A stretch of DNA of 64,000 bases from Bacteroidota bacterium (GCA_024642705.1 JAHEAQ010000005.1:13056-77055), one strand, 5' to 3'. Positions 8,854-19,900 are shown, numbered from the stretch's first letter. A program made the numbers and translations. Notes: generated by a model from the sequence alone, not told the origin.

Positions 8854-9098
8854 TCTTGGATGTTTATTTTAATCAATATAAAAATTTGAATTTTTCTACA
8901 CATTTCTATCCTTCACATTCATTTCAAGTTCAATTTCTATACCATAAGAAATAAACATAATCTGCTCTGCCAAAACACAATTTGAGGACTATTTATAAGA
9001 CAAAAAGTCAGTTGGATCAAAAATAAAACCTAAATTTTGACAGAATTATCGAATTCAAATTGGATTTCATCTTCATTAAATTCTAATTCTTGGCCTAT

Positions 9099-11009
9099 TT
9101 ATGAAGCTGTTTCCAAAACTTCATTCTGTGATATTTTGGTTGATTCAAAAACTCCATCTTCAATTATTTGATCCAGTTCAAATTTCAGATTATCAATAAT
9201 GAATTCTTGCCGTTCCGGCGTATTTTTGCCCATATAATATCCTAGAACATCATCTATCTTTGTGTGCTCCATCAAGAAAACTGGTTCTAAATGAATATTA
9301 TCCCCAATAAAATCTTCAAATTCATTAGGAGATATTTCGCCAAGACCTTTGAATCTAGTTACTTCAGCTTTACCTCTAAGTTTTTGGATAGCTTCTTGTT
9401 TTTCCTTTTCAGAATAGCAATAGAAAGTTTGCTTTTTATCCCTAACCCTAAATAATGGAGTATCAAGAATATACAAATGTCCTTGTTTTACTAACTCAGG
9501 AAAAAATTGAAGGAAAAAAGTCAATAGCAATAATCTAATATGCATTCCATCCACATCAGCATCTGTTGCTATAACGACCCTATTGTAACGTAACCCTTCG
9601 ATTCCATCTTCAATATTAAGGGCATGCTGCAATAAATTTAATTCTTCATTTTGGTAAACAATTTTTTTTGTCAATCCGTAACAATTCAGCGGTTTACCTC
9701 TAAGACTAAATACTGCCTCCGTTTGAACATTTCTAGCTTTTGTAATAGAACCACTTGCAGAATCTCCCTCTGTAATAAAAATGGTTGTATTTAATTTCAA
9801 ACTATCATCAGCCTTACCTTCATCGTAATGTATCCTACAATCTCTCAATTTTTTGTTGTGTAGATTTGCTTTTTTTGCTCTTTGGTTGGCAAGTTTCTTA
9901 ATGCCAGAAATTTCCTTCCTTTCGCGCTCGGATTGTTGAATTCTTTTCAGTAATTGATTAGCAACTTCGGCATTTTTATGCAGATAATTGTCCAATTCTA
10001 GTTTTATAAAATCCATTATAAAAGATCGAACGGAAGGACCATCAGGTGCCATATTCATTGAACCCAGCTTTGTTTTAGTTTGTGATTCAAATACAGGTTC
10101 TTCAACTCTAACGCTTATTGCTGCAACTATAGCAGTCTGAATGTCTTTGGTATCAAATGATTTATTATAAAACTCTCTTACTGCTTTGACAATTCCTTCT
10201 CTAAATGCTGCCAAGTGCGTTCCTCCTTGAGTAGTATTCTGTCCATTCACAAAGGAGTAGTATTCTTCGCCATATTGTTGCCCGTGCGTTAATGCAACCT
10301 CAATGTCTTCGCCTTTCAAATGAATGATTGGATATCTTATGGAGTCAGGCTCAGTTTTACGCTCAAGAAGATCCAGAAGACCATTTTTAGAATAAAATGT
10401 TTTGGAATTGTACTTAATTCGCAGACCCGAATTCAAGTAAGCATAATTCCAAAGTTGGTTTTCAATATATTCTGCTCTGAATCGAAAATTTTTAAATATT
10501 TCATTGTCAGGATAAAATTCTATCAGTGTTCCATTTTGAGATTGATCCTCTTTTATGTTTTCGTCCTTAACTAATGATCCTCCATTAAATTCTGCACTTT
10601 TTGTTTTTCCGTCCCTAAAAGATTGAACCATGAAAAAACTAGAAAGTGCATTCACAGCTTTAGTACCTACGCCGTTTAATCCGACGGACTTTTTGAATGC
10701 TTTTGAGTCGTATTTTCCACCTGTGTTTATTTTTGAAACACAATCCACAACTTTCCCAAGAGGTATTCCACGGCCATAATCTCTAATGGATACTTTCCCT
10801 TCTTCAATGAACAGATCAATCTGCTTGCCATGACCCATGACATATTCATCGATGCAATTGTCAATGACCTCCTTAATTAGTATATAAATTCCATCATCTT
10901 GGGAAGAGCCATCACCTAGTTTTCCAATATACATACCTGGTCTTAACCTAATATGCTCTTTCCAATCTAACGATCTTATGTTTTCCTCTGTATATTTAAC
11001 TTCTGTCAT
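9099..11009 (-). CDS. parE: DNA topoisomerase IV subunit B (ParE-type)
   Basis: This is a 636-residue type IIA topoisomerase ATPase subunit. The GHKL ATP site has EVIDN (47-51), DYGRGIP (77-83) and [14 protein letters not shown] (from 110). The TOPRIM domain has TEGDSASGS (413-421) and DADVDG (483-488), followed by RFKGLGE (552-558). The QTKTKLG segment (310-316) is also typical. The short overall length and sequence style fit the ParE paralogue rather than GyrB, but this is judged by eye. A subunit A gene (parC) is not adjacent: lon lies downstream. A TAnnTTTG motif lies 31 bp upstream. Confidence 0.9.
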   Translation of the reverse strand: MTEVKYTEENIRSLDWKEHIRLRPGMYIGKLGDGSSQDDGIYILIKEVIDNCIDEYVMGHGKQIDLFIEEGKVSIRDYGRGIPLGKVVDCVSKINTGGKYDSKAFKKSVGLNGVGTKAVNALSSFFMVQSFRDGKTKSAEFNGGSLVKDENIKEDQSQNGTLIEFYPDNEIFKNFRFRAEYIENQLWNYAYLNSGLRIKYNSKTFYSKNGLLDLLERKTEPDSIRYPIIHLKGEDIEVALTHGQQYGEEYYSFVNGQNTTQGGTHLAAFREGIVKAVREFYNKSFDTKDIQTAIVAAISVRVEEPVFESQTKTKLGSMNMAPDGPSVRSFIMDFIKLELDNYLHKNAEVANQLLKRIQQSERERKEISGIKKLANQRAKKANLHNKKLRDCRIHYDEGKADDSLKLNTTIFITEGDSASGSITKARNVQTEAVFSLRGKPLNCYGLTKKIVYQNEELNLLQHALNIEDGIEGLRYNRVVIATDADVDGMHIRLLLLTFFLQFFPELVKQGHLYILDTPLFRVRDKKQTFYCYSEKEKQEAIQKLRGKAEVTRFKGLGEISPNEFEDFIGDNIHLEPVFLMEHTKIDDVLGYYMGKNTPERQEFIIDNLKFELDQIIEDGVFESTKISQNEVLETAS

Positions 11010-11040
11010 TTGAATGTTGTTTCCAGGTTCACTTAGGATA

Positions 11041-11048
11041 CAAATTTA
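11041..11048 (-). promoter_or_regulatory. Candidate -7 promoter element of parE
   Basis: The minus strand reads TAAATTTG, an exact TAnnTTTG, 31 nt before the parE start codon. No clear -33 TTTG was found at the expected distance. Confidence 0.35.
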
Positions 11049-11113
11049 GCAATTCATATTAAACATTATAATAATGAGTGCCTACTGATTTATAAAAAAA
11101 ATTGGTTTGAATG

Positions 11114-11737
11114 TTATCGAACTTGAATTATGGCGCTTAAATGGAATAAAGCTCCTGCCAATACAAAAAGATGCCACACGAAATGATAATATTTTTTCTT
11201 ATCATTTGCATAATAATAGACTCCGCCAGTATATGCGATACCACCAGCAATTACTAAACCTATTATTTTAAAGTCAAAGTAGCTATAAAATGGATGAATC
11301 ATAAAGACCAGCATCCAGCCCATTCCTAAATAAAAGATCAAAGAAAGTTTTTCGAATTTGCCTGTGAAATAAAGCTTAAAGATTGTTCCAACTAAAACAA
11401 TTCCCCACATTATGCCAAAAAACAACCATTGTGAAAAACCTTCAAGGCAAGCAAATATAAATGGGGTATATGTTCCAGCAATCATAAAATAGATAGAAAT
11501 ATGATCAACTTTCTGAAGATGCTTTTTAATTTCTTGCTTTTTAATCGAATGGTAAATGGTTGAACTGAGAAATAAAAACACAAAACTAAAGCCATACAAA
11601 ATAACGGCTAGTTTAATGAATTCAATATCACTGTAATATAAATCAATGCATAGAAAGGGCAAAAATAGAATCCCTATAAGTGCACCAAGCCCATGTGAAA
11701 ATGAATTGACTAACTCTTCTTTGCTACTTTGAATCAT
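11114..11737 (-). CDS. Hemolysin III/PAQR family membrane protein
   Basis: The 207-residue protein is almost entirely hydrophobic, with about seven transmembrane helices. It carries the conserved HlyIII/PAQR residues: SFSHGLGAL near the start, SSTIYHS with His63, DHISIYFMIAGTYTPF (Asp78, His79) and a C-terminal HFVWHLFVLAGALFH with His185, His189 and His199. In this superfamily these His/Asp residues bind zinc and support hydrolase activity on lipid amides. The bacterial role is not settled, and the hemolysin name is historical. The gene begins 17 bp after the secreted protein gene upstream, so they are probably co-transcribed. Confidence 0.88.
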   Translation of the reverse strand: MIQSSKEELVNSFSHGLGALIGILFLPFLCIDLYYSDIEFIKLAVILYGFSFVFLFLSSTIYHSIKKQEIKKHLQKVDHISIYFMIAGTYTPFIFACLEGFSQWLFFGIMWGIVLVGTIFKLYFTGKFEKLSLIFYLGMGWMLVFMIHPFYSYFDFKIIGLVIAGGIAYTGGVYYYANDKKKYYHFVWHLFVLAGALFHLSAIIQVR

Positions 11738-11754
11738 AAATTAAAAAACTGAAA

Positions 11755-12261
11755 TTAATTTTTATTTCTTTCAGGAAACATCTGAGCGACAAAAGTTGGA
11801 AATGATGCACTTCCATAGTGTGCAAAATGACTATTAGCAGAAATATCAATCTTATAATCTTCTGCAAATTTATTTAAGAAATTTGTAAAAGTACTATAAT
11901 CCATATTCCGAGAATTTGGTTTTGGATAGTAAACAATATGTTCAATAGAACCGTCTGAAGCGAAAAATACATTAATCCATATTTTCAAACCTTTAATATC
12001 AAATCCTTGATCACTTGCAAATTCTTCCATGTCTGCAAGCATATATACCCATTTTTTATAGGCTTGGTCCATTGAATTGTTACAAACTTCCAAAAGTAGT
12101 TTTGGCGTATTAGTAACCAATTCTCCGTAAGCAGTGTCATCTTCAGAAATTAAAAAAACTTGAGGAGTTTTTGAGATAGAATTAGTGCCGTTAGCACTCT
12201 GAGAAAAGGCTGCAGAATTTAAAAAAAAGGATATAAATAGTATGAATATAATTTTTTCCAC
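11755..12261 (-). CDS. Secreted protein of unknown function
   Basis: This 168-residue protein has a clear signal peptide (MEKIIFILFISFFLNSAAFSQ, cleavage after about residue 21). The mature part contains a strand pair LKIWINVFFASDGSIEHIVYY, which recalls the start of a TonB_C-like fold. It lacks the WxPG motif, so no assignment is made. It probably lies in the periplasm or outer membrane. It is first in a likely two-gene unit with the hemolysin III gene. Confidence 0.6.
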   Translation of the reverse strand: MEKIIFILFISFFLNSAAFSQSANGTNSISKTPQVFLISEDDTAYGELVTNTPKLLLEVCNNSMDQAYKKWVYMLADMEEFASDQGFDIKGLKIWINVFFASDGSIEHIVYYPKPNSRNMDYSTFTNFLNKFAEDYKIDISANSHFAHYGSASFPTFVAQMFPERNKN

Positions 12262-12491
12262 TATACAAATTGTAAAAATATTTTGATTCTATGTAGTATA
12301 ATTTCGCTACTAAATTATTGTTAATAACCGAATTAAACGAAACTTATTATTAATATTTTAATTTTTATCTTAATTCTTACATAAATGATGCAAAAAGGAC
12401 TTTCTAATTTATTAAAAAATTAAAAGTTTTGGTTCTTGCTTTCTTATTGAATTAATTTTTTAGTTTAGTAATTGAACAGCTTAAAAATTTT

Positions 12492-13055
12492 ATGTGGATT
12501 GATCTTGGTTTCTTGGTTTTCATTGGATATGGTTTCTATTTGGGATATTCTAGAGGAATTCTCAAAACACTATATTCAATACTTTCTATCGTTATTGCTA
12601 TTTTACTTTGTTTCAAACTTTCTCCTTTTTTTATAGAGTTTATTTCGAATACCTTGAAACTAGGTGCAACCATCAGCTTTATCCTAGGTTTCATTCTTTG
12701 TTTCTTTGGAATTATTTTTATTGTAAGGCTAGCCGGTAGAGGTGTAGAAAAATTATTCAAAGCAATTAAAATAAATTTTATCAATAAAATCGCTGGCGGT
12801 GTCATGATGTCAATTCTTTTTGTTATTTCGTTTTCTTTTATTGTTGGGTTTTTGAATCAGACAAAATTACTTTCTGAACCTCAAAAATTACAATCCCTGA
12901 TGTTTGAAAGATTAGAACCAATTCCTCTCCAAGCAAAAGGAGCCATAGAACAACTTAAACCAGCATTCAAAGGCTTTTGGGACAAATCAAGAGAAGCTAT
13001 AAATGAGTCTAATAATACCATAGATCCAATTCATAATGAAAACATTGAAAAATAA
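12492..13055 (+). CDS. cvpA: CvpA family membrane protein
   Basis: The 187-residue product has four predicted helices in the first 125 residues. It shows typical CvpA features: WIDLGFLVFIGYGFYLGYSRG at the start, then a GFILCFFGIIFIVRLAGRGVEKL segment and an INKIAGGVMMS loop. CvpA proteins are inner-membrane proteins first linked to colicin V production; in other bacteria they affect envelope stress resistance. The C-terminal 50 residues are hydrophilic. Its end overlaps the start of the next gene by 20 nt, indicating coupling. Confidence 0.85.
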   Translation: MWIDLGFLVFIGYGFYLGYSRGILKTLYSILSIVIAILLCFKLSPFFIEFISNTLKLGATISFILGFILCFFGIIFIVRLAGRGVEKLFKAIKINFINKIAGGVMMSILFVISFSFIVGFLNQTKLLSEPQKLQSLMFERLEPIPLQAKGAIEQLKPAFKGFWDKSREAINESNNTIDPIHNENIEK

Positions 13056-13575
13056 TAACGTAAGCACAAACATAAGTATTAGCAGACCTTTTGAGGAGGA
13101 ATCATTAGATTATGACCTTTTTATGCCTTGGAAAAATAGTTTTGCGGGAAACTCATTTTTTCAGTGGATCAGAGATAAATATGATGATTTTGAAAATATG
13201 GAAGTACAAGATGATAAACATATTTTCTTTTTTAAAAATGAATCAACTTTTGCTTTTAGGATAGATATAGACATTTTCAATATGCATCCAAATCTACTTT
13301 GGAATTATTGGAAAGATCAAATAAAAGAACATGGTTATCATTTGAAAAATAGCGAAGTGTTGCAAAAAGAAAAACTTAACACACTCCGATATTACCTAAA
13401 ACCTAGTTTGAAAATTAAAATGGAAAACAAACAATTATTTGGCAACATCACTTTGGAAATTATAAAAAATGAAGCCTTCCCAAAGTATATTATGATGAAA
13501 TGTTCTTGGTATAATGGTTTTCAATATGAAAATCCATTGTCAAGTAAAGCTTTAATTCAAATGATTACGAATTAA
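13036..13575 (+). CDS. Hypothetical protein coupled to CvpA
   Basis: I do not recognise this 179-residue soluble protein. It has no signal peptide or membrane segment and is rich in aromatic residues ([28 protein letters not shown]). The ATG at 13036 lies within cvpA (20-nt overlap), and its last 11 bp overlap the 3' end of the convergent obg gene. The tight overlap with cvpA suggests co-expression. Composition matches the surroundings. Confidence 0.6.
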   Translation: MKTLKNNNVSTNISISRPFEEESLDYDLFMPWKNSFAGNSFFQWIRDKYDDFENMEVQDDKHIFFFKNESTFAFRIDIDIFNMHPNLLWNYWKDQIKEHGYHLKNSEVLQKEKLNTLRYYLKPSLKIKMENKQLFGNITLEIIKNEAFPKYIMMKCSWYNGFQYENPLSSKALIQMITN

Positions 13576-14557
13576 TAGCCTCCCAAATAAGATCTTTTAA
13601 AGGCATTAAATTGTGTCCAGTAACTGCTGAGAAAAAAATGATTGGAACATCTTCAGGAAGGTCTTCTTGCAACATTTCTTTCAATTCCTTATCAATTAGA
13701 TCAAATTTAGATATACCCAAAATTCTTTTCTTATCCAGCAATTCAGGATTGAACTTTTCAAGTTCATTGCATAAAATATTATAGGATTCTTTAATGTTAT
13801 CGGCATCTGCAGGTACAATAAACAACAATACTGAATTCCTTTCTATATGCCTTAAGAATCTTAATCCTAGCCCTTTACCTTCATGCGCTTTTTCAATTAT
13901 TCCAGGAATATCAGCCATTATAAAAGACCGAGAATCTCTATAACCAACTATACCGAGATTTGGAACTAAGGTTGTAAAGGGATAATCTCCAATTTTTGGT
14001 TCAGCAGCTGAAATAGATGAAAGAAGTGTTGATTTTCCAGCATTTGGAAATCCAACTAGACCGACGTCTGCAAGGACTTTGAGTTCTAAAATTTTCCAAA
14101 TTTCCGTGCCCAATTCGCCTTGTTGAGCAAATCGTGGAGATTGGTTTGTAGAGGATTTAAAATGAGAGTTACCCATTCCACCTCGACCTCCTGGTGCAAT
14201 AATTTCCATTTGATCATGAGCGCTAATTTCGAACATCACTTCCCCAGTCTCTGCGTCTTTTGCTATTGTTCCAAGCGGAACATCCAAGATTATATCTTCG
14301 CCAAAAGCCCCAGTTTGATTATTTCTATTTCCTATGGATCCTGGACCAGCAATAACATGTTTTCTATATTTCAACGGAAGTAATGTCCACATTTGTTCAT
14401 TTCCACGTAGTATTATATGTCCACCACGTCCACCATCCCCACCGTCAGGACCTCCTTTTGGTGTGGTCTTATCTCTGTGAAAATGAGCTGAACCATTACC
14501 TCCTGCTCCTGATCTACAGCAAATTTTTACGTAATCAACAAAATTCTTTTCTGACAT
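13565..14557 (-). CDS. obg: Obg/CgtA GTPase
   Basis: This 330-residue ribosome-associated GTPase takes part in 50S assembly and stress signalling. The N-terminal Obg fold (1-160) is glycine-rich, as expected ([14 protein letters not shown] at 35-48). The G domain shows G1 GFPNAGKS (169-176), the [10 protein letters not shown] switch region (191-200), G3 DIPG (216-219), G4 SKFD (283-286, where the classical NKxD asparagine is serine) and G5 SA (310-311). There is no C-terminal OCT domain. It lies 51 bp downstream of adk and is likely co-transcribed with it. Its 3' end overlaps the convergent gene by 11 bp. Confidence 0.95.
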   Translation of the reverse strand: MSEKNFVDYVKICCRSGAGGNGSAHFHRDKTTPKGGPDGGDGGRGGHIILRGNEQMWTLLPLKYRKHVIAGPGSIGNRNNQTGAFGEDIILDVPLGTIAKDAETGEVMFEISAHDQMEIIAPGGRGGMGNSHFKSSTNQSPRFAQQGELGTEIWKILELKVLADVGLVGFPNAGKSTLLSSISAAEPKIGDYPFTTLVPNLGIVGYRDSRSFIMADIPGIIEKAHEGKGLGLRFLRHIERNSVLLFIVPADADNIKESYNILCNELEKFNPELLDKKRILGISKFDLIDKELKEMLQEDLPEDVPIIFFSAVTGHNLMPLKDLIWEAINS

Positions 14558-14608
14558 TATTTTTATTTCTTACGTTTCCAAATTAAAACGCACTTCAAAA
14601 TTGATTCA

Positions 14609-15184
14609 TTATCCTAACGAATCAATTCTAGTACAAAGTCTATTAAATATTTCTTCAATGGTACCTAATCCATCTATTGAATACGATTTACCAAATTGTT
14701 GGTAATATTCATAAACAGTAGAAGTAGAGTGGTTATATACTTCAATTCTTTTTCTAATGATTGATTCATCATTATCATCAGATCTACCTGATGTTTTTCC
14801 TCTTTCTAAAATCCTTTTTACAATCTCATTGTCGTCTACTTCAAGTGCTATTAAAGCTTGAATTTTTTGATCTTTTGATTCTAAAAATTTATCCAAAGAT
14901 TCTGCTTGAGGAATAGTTCGTGGAAATCCGTCAAAAATAAATCCTTTAACATCTGGATTGGCTTCCACTTTATTTTTCAACATTCCGATGGTGACTTCGT
15001 CAGGCACCAATTCACCTTTTTCCATAAAAGCTTTTGCTTTGAGTCCCAATTCAGTCTTATTTCCTATTTCATAGCGAAATAAATCACCTGTGGAAATATG
15101 CAACAATTTGTATTTCTGCACTAATTTGAGTGCTTGCGTCCCTTTACCCGAACCTGGAGGGCCGAACAGTATTAAATTAACCAT
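14609..15184 (-). CDS. adk: Adenylate kinase
   Basis: The open frame continues upstream to 15328, but the ATG at 15184 opens exactly at the family start MVNLILFGPPGSGKG and gives 191 residues, normal for the short form; the longer start would add 48 unrelated residues. It interconverts ATP + AMP and 2 ADP. The P-loop GPPGSGKG lies at 8-15, followed by STGDLFR and GFIFDGFPRT (AMP site). A short LID (RGKTSGRSDDND) lacks the four-Cys zinc site. It is followed after 51 bp by obg, a pairing found in other Bacteroidota. Confidence 0.95.
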   Translation of the reverse strand: MVNLILFGPPGSGKGTQALKLVQKYKLLHISTGDLFRYEIGNKTELGLKAKAFMEKGELVPDEVTIGMLKNKVEANPDVKGFIFDGFPRTIPQAESLDKFLESKDQKIQALIALEVDDNEIVKRILERGKTSGRSDDNDESIIRKRIEVYNHSTSTVYEYYQQFGKSYSIDGLGTIEEIFNRLCTRIDSLG

Positions 15185-15344
15185 GTTTGCCGTATTTGTA
15201 TCTGAAAATGCTAATTTAGAAATATCTTTTTTAAAAAAAAACTTCCAAATCTTTCTAAAGAATTTAATCATAAATAATTGGCCTGCAACTGCCGTTTTGT
15301 TTGAACTTAAAAAGTAAATATAAGTCAATGAATTTTATTATTGA

Positions 15345-15848
15345 TTAGTTCAATATATTTCTTCCTGATATAATTTTTTTTGACCAATATCTAGACTGGT
15401 AAATATTTTCTTCAATTATTCCCCTAGAAGATGAGGCGTGAATCATAAACAATTCATTTTTTTCATTCTTTGTAATAATTCCAACATGGGAAATTTTTTT
15501 GTTTTGTCCTAAAAAAATTAAATCTCCAGGCTTCAAATCGTCAATCTTTACCAGTTTCCCTTGCTTAGATTGATCTACAGAACTTGCTCCTACTATGATA
15601 TCGTTTTTTGTGAGAACATAATGACTAAAACCTGAGCAATCGAAACCTTTTGGAGTTTTTCCTGCTTTTTTGTATTTGACACCTTTATATTTACGAGCAG
15701 TTTCTACAATTTCATTTCTTTTTCTTAATTCTTCTTTTTTAGAAAGCGAGTTTGTAGGTGCATAATACTTTTTGGGAATTGGCTTATGCGATATGCATGC
15801 ACTAAAAACTGTGTGAAAAAAAATATATAAAAGCAGCGAAAAACGCAT
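15345..15848 (-). CDS. NlpC/P60 family lipoprotein, cell-wall peptidase
   Basis: The frame is open to 15902, but the ATG at 15848 gives a lipoprotein signal (MRFSLLLYIFFHTVFSAC, Cys18) and is preferred; the product is 167 residues. The NlpC/P60 papain-like fold shows catalytic Cys71 in GFDCSGF, His121 in SHVGII and a third polar residue, His137, in MIHASS. Such enzymes cleave peptidoglycan stem peptides (gamma-D-Glu-diamino acid bonds). Outer-membrane lipidation would place it facing the periplasm. It is monocistronic or loosely linked to adk (160-bp gap). Confidence 0.88.
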   Translation of the reverse strand: MRFSLLLYIFFHTVFSACISHKPIPKKYYAPTNSLSKKEELRKRNEIVETARKYKGVKYKKAGKTPKGFDCSGFSHYVLTKNDIIVGASSVDQSKQGKLVKIDDLKPGDLIFLGQNKKISHVGIITKNEKNELFMIHASSSRGIIEENIYQSRYWSKKIISGRNILN

Positions 15849-15942
15849 TGTTCCGTTCCATTTAAATAGAGAATATGAACTTTTCTTAGATATTAGACTC
15901 ATTATTAAAAGTTAGTATAAAATAGTTAATTGCAATTTTTCC

Positions 15943-15968
15943 ATGACTTGATCTTTTGATCAAGTCAT
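15943..15968. other. Perfect hairpin, 11-bp arms and TTTT loop
   Basis: ATGACTTGATC (15943-15953) and GATCAAGTCAT (15958-15968) are exact reverse complements around a 4-nt loop. A T-rich run follows on the plus strand only (TTTTTATTTT), so it would terminate plus-strand transcription. Both flanking genes are on the minus strand. It may instead be a binding site or end an antisense transcript. Confidence 0.6.
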
Positions 15969-16071
15969 TTTTATTTTCAGAAAAACTGAGCAATTGAGTC
16001 TAGAACGATAAAATCTTTCGATTTCTTATATCAATTAAGCATGTATAGATATTACTGTAAAAGTAAAATCT

Positions 16072-16100
16072 AAAAAAAAAGGGAACCAATTGATTCCCTT
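16072..16100 (-). terminator. Intrinsic terminator of the L25 gene
   Basis: On the minus strand a GGGAA/TTCCC stem (arms at 16081-16085 and 16094-16098 in plus coordinates) is followed by a run of nine U residues (plus-strand A's at 16072-16080). It lies 27 nt after the rplY stop codon. Confidence 0.8.
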
Positions 16101-16126
16101 ATATTATCCTAAATGTTTAATTCTAA

Positions 16127-16726
16127 TTATTTTTTACCAGGTTTTGGCTTTGCATCTGCAGCTGCAGTAGCACTCTTAAGTGCTCTTGGAATTGCAATTT
16201 GTGCTACTGGAGTTGCTAAAGCAGATAAAACTTCAATTCCTTCTGTAATTTCAACGTCTTTAACTCTTACAGATTGACCAAGTCCCAAACCATCAATAGA
16301 AACGAATAATTTGTCCACTAAATTAGCTGGATTAACTTTTATTTTAATTGATCTCATTGTTTGAATCAATTTACCACCCGCTTTTACTCCAGGAGAAGCA
16401 CCTTTGAATCCAATTGGTAATTCCACTTTTATAGGAACACCTGCTTGCAATCTCAAAAAGTCAATATGCAAAATTTCATCTGAAACAGGATGCATTTGAA
16501 TATCTTTCAAAATACAATTAGTTTCAACTCCATTGATATCTATGGATGCTATTTTAAAATCTGGAGTGTACACCAAATTTTTAACTTGAGCAGGAAGAAC
16601 AGAAAAATATTCTACTTCTTTACCACCATACATTACACATGGTATTTTACCCTCTCTTCTAGCTGCTTTTGCACTCTTAGAGCCTATTTCTAATCTTTTA
16701 TCAGCTTTAATGCTTATGGTCTCCAT
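16127..16726 (-). CDS. rplY: 50S ribosomal protein L25/general stress protein Ctc
   Basis: This 199-residue protein is the long Ctc form of bL25. It has an N-terminal 5S-rRNA-binding domain (about 1-92, including GKIPCVMYGGKE) and a C-terminal beta domain (about 95-180, including SPGVKAGGKLIQTMRSIKI). The Ala/Lys-rich tail AADAKPKPGKK is typical. It binds 5S rRNA in the large subunit. The gene is monocistronic, with its own terminator and a TAnnTTTG motif upstream. Confidence 0.93.
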   Translation of the reverse strand: METISIKADKRLEIGSKSAKAARREGKIPCVMYGGKEVEYFSVLPAQVKNLVYTPDFKIASIDINGVETNCILKDIQMHPVSDEILHIDFLRLQAGVPIKVELPIGFKGASPGVKAGGKLIQTMRSIKIKVNPANLVDKLFVSIDGLGLGQSVRVKDVEITEGIEVLSALATPVAQIAIPRALKSATAAADAKPKPGKK

Positions 16727-16761
16727 TATAACTATTTTATTATAATTTTTAAAAAGGACTG

Positions 16762-16769
16762 CAAAGATA
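16762..16769 (-). promoter_or_regulatory. Candidate -7 promoter element of rplY
   Basis: The minus strand reads TATCTTTG followed by C, an exact TAnnTTTG match, 35 nt upstream of the start codon. No -33 TTTG is present at the expected 19 bp. Confidence 0.4.
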
Positions 16770-16985
16770 ATTTATTTATTCAAATATTTCGTGATTAATA
16801 ATAAATCTTTCATAAAATACAAAAGATTTTATTTGAAGTATATCCCAAATAAAGAATTTATATCAATTCAATCCAGTTTAAGTTAATGAAGAAGCTGTTA
16901 ATTTCATTTTATTATTAAATAACAAGAGAAAAGATTCAATTCCAAATCATATATATTAATTTTACCAATACATTAAATTTATCCT

Positions 16986-19900
16986 ATGGATTTTTGTCAC
17001 TTGCATTGTCATACACAATTTTCACTATTAGACGGAGCTGCCGATATTGGTATACTTATGGACAAAGCTGTTGCAGACAATCAATTAGGGGTTGCAATTA
17101 CTGACCATGGAAATATGTTTGGAGCTTTCAAGTTTGTTGCAGAAGCCAATAAAAGAGGAATCAAAGCATTGGTGGGTTGCGAATTCTATATGGTAGAAGA
17201 TCGATTCAAACAAACATTTTTGAAATCAAAAGGGGAAAAAGACAATAGGTTTCATCAACTTATGTTAGCTAAAAATCAGAAAGGTTATGAAAATTTATCC
17301 AAACTGTGCTCTCTAGGCTATATTGATGGTTTGTATGGAAAATTTCCAAGAATTGATAAAGAATTAATAGAAAAATATCATGAAGGACTTATTGCAACCA
17401 GCTGTTGTATTGGTGCGGAAATTCCACAAGCCATATTAAAAGGTGATATAGAAGGAGCGGAAAAAAAGTTGCGCTGGTGGATAGACCTACTAGGTGAAGA
17501 TTTCTATATTGAACTGCAAAGACATCAAGGCCTTGAATCGATTGATGATTCAGGAATGTCACAAGAAGATGTCAATCAAATTTTAGTTGGGTTTGCAAAG
17601 AAATATGAGGTAAAAATTATTGCTACAAATGATTCTCATTATGTAGAAAAAGATGATTATAATCCACATGATATTTTATTATGTGTTAATACAGGCAATA
17701 AAAAATCAGATACCAATAGATTCAGTTTCCCAAGTTCAGATTTCTATTTTAAAAAGAAGCAAGAGATGATTAATTTATTCAAGGATTTTCCTGAATCAAT
17801 TGATAACTCAATGGAAATTTACAGCAAGATAGAAACGCCTAAATTAGCTAGAGATATTTTATTGCCTAATTTCCCCCTTCCGGGTGAATTCACAAATCAA
17901 TCAGACTTTATGAGGGATTTGGTGTATAAGGGGGCCAAAATGCGTTATGGTGAAATTTCAGAAGTAGTAAGAGAGCGGTTAGAATTGGAACTTGGAATCA
18001 TTAAGGATATGGGTTTCGATGGTTACTTTCTGATAGTTCAAGATTTTATTGATGCTGCTAGAAAAATGGGTGTCGCAGTTGGACCTGGAAGAGGAAGCGC
18101 AGCTGGTTCCGCAGTAGCGTATTGCCTGAGGATAACAAATATTGATCCCATCAAATACAATCTTCTTTTTGAGCGATTTTTGAATCCGGAGCGTATTTCA
18201 ATGCCAGATATAGATATTGACTTTGATGATTTCGGTCGACAACAAGTAATAGATTGGGTTGTAGATAAATATGGCAAAAAACAAGTTGCTCAAATTATCA
18301 CTTTTGGAACTATGGCAGCGAAATCATCCATCAGAGATGTGGCAAGAGTTCTAGATCTTCCGCTTGATGAAAGTGATCGGATTGCAAAATTGGTGCCTAC
18401 TAGACCAGGAACAAAATTTAAAAATATATTTGGCCCCACAGAAAATGAGTTAAAGTCTCTTTGGCAAGGAGATGATTTTAGTTCAGTTCAAAAACTTCAG
18501 GAAATTGCAAATCAAACCGATTTGCCGGGAGAAGTTTTAGCTTTAGCTCAAAAATTAGAAGGCTCTGTTAGAAATACAGGAATCCATGCGGCAGGCGTAA
18601 TCATTGCACCTGGCGATTTAACAAATTACATTCCTATTTGTGCTTCTAAAGATACGGATCTACTTATTACACAATTTGACGGTAGTGTAGTAGAAGATGC
18701 CGGAATGCTAAAAATGGACTTTTTGGGTTTAAAGACCCTATCTATTATCAAAGATGCAATTGAAAATATAGTCAGGAGATTTGGGGAAGAAAAGAGAATT
18801 GATCCAGATGAAATTCCCATTGACGACGAATTAACCTATGAATTGTTTCAAAAAGGAGACACCATTGGTATTTTTCAATTTGAATCTGAAGGAATGAGGA
18901 TGAATTTGAAGGAATTAAGGCCAACAGATATTGAAGATTTGATTGCTATGAATGCCTTGTACAGACCTGGCCCTATGGATCATATCCCTTCTTTCATAAA
19001 AAGGAAACATGGCGAAGAAGATATAGAGTACCCTCATGAATGGCTGGAATCTATCTTAAAACCTACAAATGGCATAATGGTTTATCAAGAGCAGATTATG
19101 CAGACCGCACAGATTATGGCTGGTTATTCATTAGGTCAAGCGGATATGCTCAGAAGAGCCATGGGTAAGAAGAAGAAAAGTGAAATGGACCATCATAATG
19201 AGATATTTGTCGCAGGCGCAGTCAAAAAGGGTGTAGATGAAACAAATGCGGATGAAATTTTCAAAGTAATGGCCAAGTTTGCAGAATATGGATTCAACAG
19301 ATCACATGCTGCAGCATATTCTATTTTGGCGTTCCAAACTGCATACTTAAAAGCTCATTATCCAGCAGAATTTTTGGCCTCTGTGCTTACTCATAATAAA
19401 AGTGACATGGACAAAATTAATTTCTTCCTCCGAGAAGCGAAAAGAATGGGAGTCAAAGTTCTTGGGCCGGATATAAATGAAAGTGAATTGAACTTTACGG
19501 TCAATGCATTGGGAAATATACGTTTTGGTTTATCCGCTTTGAAAGGAGTAGGAGAAGGCCCAGTAAATGAGATCATTGAAGGTCGTAAGAACGGTAAATA
19601 TTCCAATATTTTCGATCTTACCAAAAGATTAAATCTTCGATCTGTCAATAAAAAATGCCTTGAAAGTTTAGTACTGGGAGGAGCTTTTGATTCAACAGAT
19701 GATGGAAATCGTGCTAAATATTTTCAACCTTCAGACAAATACGATACCTATCTTGAAGTTGCTACAAAATTTGGTAATGATTTTCAATCCCAAAAGAATA
19801 TGTCGGAAAATTCACTTTTTGGAGATTTAAGTGAATTGTTCCTTTCAGAACCAGAAATTCCTGATACTGAACCTTGGAGTTCAATTGAAAAATTGGAAAA

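Noticed and set aside
15185-15328. Upstream extension of the adk frame
   Set aside because: The added 48 residues do not resemble adenylate kinase, and the family start falls exactly at the ATG at 15184.
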